Below are positions 4,910 through 7,854 of a stretch of DNA of 7,854 nucleotides, piece after piece. The translations under genes and the position numbers were made by a program. Each line of letters starts with the position of its first letter. Position 1 is the stretch's first letter. The stretch is from VBKO01 sp036393835 (GTDB lineage: Bacteria > Myxococcota > Myxococcia > Myxococcales > 40CM-4-68-19): positions 1 through 7,854 of the forward strand of contig DASWGI010000327.1 in NCBI GenBank assembly GCA_036393835.1, written 5' to 3'. Under the pieces are notes generated by a model. The model made no database searches, was not told the DNA's origin, and saw nothing but the letters and a program-made list of their open reading frames with translations.

Positions 4910-7171
4910 ATGTCCATGCCGGTTACCGCACCCGAATCCAAGCACCCGCATGCCGCCACCGTCGATCGCGCCCCCGTCGCCGAGGCGGAAGACGCCCACC
5001 AGCCGTTCATCCCGGCCTCGCAGGACATCCCCGAGCTGACCCCGGTCCCGCTCATCGTCGGCGCGCTGCTCGGCATCCTGTTCGGCGCCAGCTCGATGTA
5101 CCTGGTGCTCAAGGTCGGCCTCACCGTGAGCGCCAGCATCCCGGTCGCGGTGCTCTCCATCACCATCTTCCGCGCCTTCACCAAGGTGTTCCGCGTCCGC
5201 CGCGCGACCATCCTGGAGAACAACATCACGCAGACGACGGGCAGCGCGGGCGAGAGCATCGCCTTCGGCCTGGGCGTCACCATGCCCGCCCTGCTGATCC
5301 TCGGCTACGACATGGAGATCAGCCAGCTGATCGTGGTCGCCGTGCTGGGCGGCCTGCTAGGAATTCTCTTGATGATCCCGCTGCGGCGGGCGCTCATCGT
5401 CAAGGAAGCGAAGACGCTGGTCTACCCGGAAGGGACCGCCTGCGCCGAGGTGCTGATCTCGGGCGAGAAGGGCGGCACCACCGCGAAGACCGTCTTCGCC
5501 GGCCTGGGCGTCGGGTCGCTCTTCGCGCTCTGCTACAAGGCGTTCGGTTTCTTCAAGGACATCCCCGAGAAGATCTTCGGCAAGACCTACGACGGCGGGA
5601 ACGTCTCGCTCGAGGTAGGCCCTGAGCTGCTCGGGGTCGGTTACATCATCGGCACGCGCATCGCGCTCACCATGGGGGCCGGCGGCATCTTGAGCTCGCT
5701 GGTGCTGATGCCGGCCATCAAGCTGTTCGGCAACTCGGCCACCCAGCCCATCTACCCGGCCACCAAGCTGATCCGCGACATGACGCCGGACGACGTCTGG
5801 CATCAATACATTCTGTATATCGGGGCAGGGGCGGTGGCGGCCGGGGGGATCATCTCGCTGTTCAAGTCGCTTCCCACCATCGTGGGCGGCGCGATGCGCG
5901 GGATGAAGAGCCTGTCCGGCGGCGTGGGCGGCAAGCGCGTGCAGATCCCCCGCACCGATCGGGACATTCCGCTGTGGGTCGTGGGGGCAGGATCGCTGCT
6001 GCTGGTCGTCGTCTGCGCGCTGGTGCCGTCGCTGAAGATCAACATCCTGGGGTCGGTGCTGATCCTGGTGCTGGGGTTCCTCTTCGTCACGGTCAGCTCG
6101 CGCCTCACCGGCGAGGTGGGCAGCTCTTCGAACCCCATCTCCGGCATGACGGTGGCCACGCTGCTCATCACCTCGCTCATCTTCTTCTCGCTGGGCTGGG
6201 TGAGCGCGCCCTACAAGATCGCGGCGCTCTCCATCGCCGCCATCGCCTGCATCGCCATCTCCAACGGCGGCACCACTTCGCAGGACCTCAAGACCGGCTA
6301 CATCGTGGGCGCCACGCCCTCGCGGCAGCAGATCGCCATCCTGGTCGGCGCGCTCTCCAGCGCGCTCCTGCTCGGGTTCGTGATCCTCAAGCTCAACGAC
6401 GCGGGGACGGTCTTCGCCCGTCGCGACTACCCTCAGGTCAAGTTCTCCCCCGGCGAGTACGACGGCCGCGAGCGCCTGCGCGGGCCCGACGCGGGGCGCG
6501 ACGGCGCCGAGTACAACGTGGTCCGCCTGCGCGATCCGCGCGGCCCGGTGCCGCCCGGCAAGTACCTGGTCGACGATGGCGGGCAGATCAAGTACCTCGA
6601 GGACCCCGGCATCAACGGGCAGCTCACCCAGCGCGACAACGGCGAGAAGGTCACCTCCAAGTTCTCCGCGCCCAAGCCGGTGCTGATGTCCTTCATCATC
6701 GAGGGCATCATGTCGCAGAAGCTCCCCTGGGGGTTGGTGCTGATCGGGGTCTTCATCAGCATCGTCCTGGAGCTCTGCGGGCTCTCCTCGCTGGCCTTCG
6801 CCGTGGGCGTGTACCTGCCGGTCTCCACCTCCACGCCGATCATGGTGGGCGGCATCGTGCGCTGGCTGGTCGACCGCCGGCAGAAGCGCAAGCTGAGCGA
6901 CGCCGAGGCGGAGAGCGGTCCCGGCGTGCTCTTCAGCTCGGGCCTCATCGCGGGCGCCTCGGTGACGGGCACCCTGCTCGCCATGCTGCAGCTGTCCGAG
7001 CCCACCCGGAACTTCCTGCGCGGCATCAACGTGACGGAGAAGCTGGGCCGGTTCGCCGCGAGCGACCTGGTCTCGTTCCTCCTCTTCCTGGGCCTCGCCG
7101 GGGTCTTGTTCCTCGTCGCCAGCGAGCGCCTGCTGCGGAGCGCGCCCGATGGTCGAAGTCCGGCTGGCTGA
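4910..7171 (+). CDS. OPT/YSL-family oligopeptide transporter
   Basis: This 753-residue integral inner-membrane protein matches the oligopeptide transporter (OPT) family, which takes up small peptides or metal chelates, probably with protons. Residues 1-40 are a polar cytoplasmic leader. Hydrophobic segments follow at about 45-66, 72-90, 117-133, 137-156, 195-210, 240-270, 300-318, 354-372, 376-394, 413-430, 436-450, 474-493, 606-622, 626-650, 673-693 and 718-737. Family motifs include ENNITQTTGSAGES (103-116), YPEGTACAEVL (172-182), SSNPISGMT (406-414), SNGGTTSQDLKTGYIVGATP (451-470) and VGVYLPVSTSTPI (632-644). Residues 497-590 are a hydrophilic loop between membrane segments, a feature I associate with proteobacterial members. 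It appears complete and undamaged. ATG 4910 is chosen although it lacks a ribosome binding site; ATG at codon 3 is possible. Its last 23 bases overlap the acetyltransferase gene. The substrate cannot be assigned. Confidence 0.93.
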   Translation: MSMPVTAPESKHPHAATVDRAPVAEAEDAHQPFIPASQDIPELTPVPLIVGALLGILFGASSMYLVLKVGLTVSASIPVAVLSITIFRAFTKVFRVRRATILENNITQTTGSAGESIAFGLGVTMPALLILGYDMEISQLIVVAVLGGLLGILLMIPLRRALIVKEAKTLVYPEGTACAEVLISGEKGGTTAKTVFAGLGVGSLFALCYKAFGFFKDIPEKIFGKTYDGGNVSLEVGPELLGVGYIIGTRIALTMGAGGILSSLVLMPAIKLFGNSATQPIYPATKLIRDMTPDDVWHQYILYIGAGAVAAGGIISLFKSLPTIVGGAMRGMKSLSGGVGGKRVQIPRTDRDIPLWVVGAGSLLLVVVCALVPSLKINILGSVLILVLGFLFVTVSSRLTGEVGSSSNPISGMTVATLLITSLIFFSLGWVSAPYKIAALSIAAIACIAISNGGTTSQDLKTGYIVGATPSRQQIAILVGALSSALLLGFVILKLNDAGTVFARRDYPQVKFSPGEYDGRERLRGPDAGRDGAEYNVVRLRDPRGPVPPGKYLVDDGGQIKYLEDPGINGQLTQRDNGEKVTSKFSAPKPVLMSFIIEGIMSQKLPWGLVLIGVFISIVLELCGLSSLAFAVGVYLPVSTSTPIMVGGIVRWLVDRRQKRKLSDAEAESGPGVLFSSGLIAGASVTGTLLAMLQLSEPTRNFLRGINVTEKLGRFAASDLVSFLLFLGLAGVLFLVASERLLRSAPDGRSPAG

Positions 7172-7580
7172 GAAGGAAGCCGACCGGCGCGCCTGCCTGC
7201 GCCTGCGCTGGACGGTGTTCGTCCAGGAGCAGAACGTCCCGCCTTCCCTGGAAGTCGACGCGGACGACTCGTCGGGAGCCGTGCACGCGCTGGCGCTGCT
7301 CGACGGCGTGCCCGCCGGGGCGGGGCGATTCGTCTTCGTCGAGCCCGGCGTCGCGCGCATCGGGCGGATGGCGGTGATGGACGACGCGCGCGGCAACGGC
7401 ATCGGCACCGCGCTGCTCCGCTTCCTCGAGGACGAGGCGCGCAAACGCGGGGCGAGGCTCTTCACCCTGAACGCGCAGGTTTCGGCGCGGCGCTTCTACG
7501 AGAAGGCCGGGTACCAGGCCATCGGCGCCATCTTCGACGACGCGAACATCCCGCACGTCCGGATGGACCGCCCGGCCTGA
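7149..7580 (+). CDS. GNAT family N-acetyltransferase, YjcF-like
   Basis: The product is a compact, soluble 143-residue single-domain acetyltransferase, normal size for the family. The N-terminal LRWTVFVQEQNVPPSLEVD (19-37) matches the LRxxVFVxEQxVP signature of the YjcF-like branch. Motif A is RIGRMAVMDDARGNGIGTAL (70-89), in which RGNGIG (81-86) is the pyrophosphate-binding loop for acetyl-CoA. LNAQ (107-110), RRFYEKAGY (114-122) and the terminal IPHVRM (134-139) complete the fold and are typical of this branch. The acceptor substrate is not predictable. The ATG overlaps the OPT transporter gene by 23 bases in another frame, with GGAG at 7137-7140 as ribosome binding site, so the two are probably translationally coupled. 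A role acting on material imported by the transporter is possible but only an inference from position. Confidence 0.92.
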   Translation: MVEVRLAEKEADRRACLRLRWTVFVQEQNVPPSLEVDADDSSGAVHALALLDGVPAGAGRFVFVEPGVARIGRMAVMDDARGNGIGTALLRFLEDEARKRGARLFTLNAQVSARRFYEKAGYQAIGAIFDDANIPHVRMDRPA

Positions 7581-7609
7581 CCCTTCGGAAATGCCGGGCG
7601 CGCCGGGCG
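7569..7609 (+). terminator. GC-rich stem-loop at the end of the OPT-GNAT unit (weak terminator candidate)
   Basis: CGCCCGGC at 7569-7576 can pair with GCCGGGCG at 7593-7600, or with a second copy of the same octamer at 7602-7609. The GNAT stop codon lies in the loop. The sequence after the second copy, TTGTGCTTG, is only mildly T-rich, so intrinsic termination would be inefficient. In a GC-rich genome such pairings also arise by chance. Confidence 0.3.
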
Positions 7610-7615
7610 TTGTGC

Positions 7616-7644
7616 TTGACCGAAGGAACGCCAGGGGTTACTTG
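7616..7644 (+). promoter_or_regulatory. Sigma70-like promoter for the rhodanese-like gene
   Basis: TTGACC (7616-7621) is followed after 17 bp by TACTTG (7639-7644). The -35 box matches the consensus at five of six bases, while the -10 box is weak (T and A at its first two positions). Initiation near 7651 leaves a short leader with AGGAGG at 7657-7662 before the ATG at 7667. The ordered spacing of all three elements makes this the best-supported promoter in the window. Confidence 0.55.
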
Positions 7645-7666
7645 CGCAAACGCTGCAGGAGGCCCG

Positions 7667-7854
7667 ATGGTCCGCATCTGCACCACGCTCGCGCTGGCTG
7701 CGCTCCTGTTCGGCGCTGCCGCGCGGGCCGAGGAGAAAGAGGAGTTCGGCCGCCTGACCGTCGATCAGGTCGCCGAACATGTCGCCAAGGGCGACGCGTC
7801 CATCTTCGACAACAACCCGAAGGACATGTGGCAGAAGGGCCACGTTCCGACGGC
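7667..7854 (+). CDS. Exported rhodanese-like domain protein, N-terminal part (3' truncated by window)
   Basis: Sixty-two codons are visible before the window ends. Residues 1-21 form a signal peptide: basic MVR, a hydrophobic core TLALAALLFGAA, and an ARA cleavage site before EEKEE, so the protein is predicted to be periplasmic, or possibly membrane-released. No lipobox Cys is placed correctly; Cys5 lies before the hydrophobic core. The mature part reads LTVDQVAEHVAKGDASIFDN (30-49) and then WQKGHVP (55-61), the usual opening of a rhodanese domain (substrate-loop Asp, then GH-[IV]-P). The catalytic Cys loop lies beyond the window, so sulfurtransferase activity cannot be judged. AGGAGG at 7657-7662 sits 4 nt before the ATG, a short but workable spacing. 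It has its own promoter and is separate from the OPT-GNAT unit. Confidence 0.85.
   Translation, partial: MVRICTTLALAALLFGAAARAEEKEEFGRLTVDQVAEHVAKGDASIFDNNPKDMWQKGHVPT

Noticed and set aside
5357..7465. A 702-codon minus-strand frame opposite the transporter
   Set aside because: The + strand frame is an unambiguous OPT protein; the antisense product is His/Asp/Arg-rich and matches nothing recognisable.
1..7854. tRNA, rRNA, CRISPR arrays, insertion-sequence ends or a defence cassette
   Set aside because: No cloverleaf-like sequence, regularly spaced direct repeats, transposase or nuclease motifs were seen on either strand; the genes look like ordinary chromosomal ones.

Overview
The window is a GC-rich chromosomal stretch (roughly 70% GC by eye, third codon positions almost all G or C) with short intergenic gaps. 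Protein style suggests Myxococcota or a close delta-proteobacterial relative: Pro/Ala-rich linkers, a FYDLN-type zinc-ribbon protein, and large lineage-specific proteins with coiled coils and acidic tails. This placement is an inference; there is no rRNA or marker gene here. No phage, transposon, CRISPR or tRNA sequence was seen.

Layout from left to right. (1) The last 40 codons of an unrecognised + strand gene end 4 bp from the stop of a convergent small zinc-ribbon FYDLN protein (130-381, minus). (2) A 128-bp divergent promoter region leads into a + strand pair. The first gene (510-1757) carries two copies of a fibronectin-III-like domain around a Pro/Ala linker. The second (about 1785-2783) is a SAM-dependent methyltransferase with a Trm112-like zinc ribbon, in the same frame as the first and with an unclear start codon. 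(3) The convergent gap 2784-2887 holds a striking inverted repeat whose arms are each made of three 8-bp units. (4) A 648-residue minus-strand protein (2888-4834) combines an unrecognised N-terminus, coiled coil and helices, a divergent GrpE-like beta domain, and a long Pro/Ala/acidic tail. (5) A 75-bp divergent gap, with neither gene showing a clear ribosome binding site, precedes a complete OPT-family transporter (4910-7171). A YjcF-like GNAT acetyltransferase (7149-7580) overlaps its end. (6) A good sigma70-like promoter and ribosome binding site start an exported rhodanese-like protein that is cut by the window end.

The clear functional unit is the OPT transporter with the overlapping acetyltransferase, which are probably co-translated. 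The 510-2783 pair is probably one transcript. The most interesting items are the GrpE-like domain buried inside a large non-GrpE protein, the duplicated FN3-like protein next to it, the octamer-built hairpin, and the uncertain methyltransferase start. Nothing here is clearly a new defence or mobile system.
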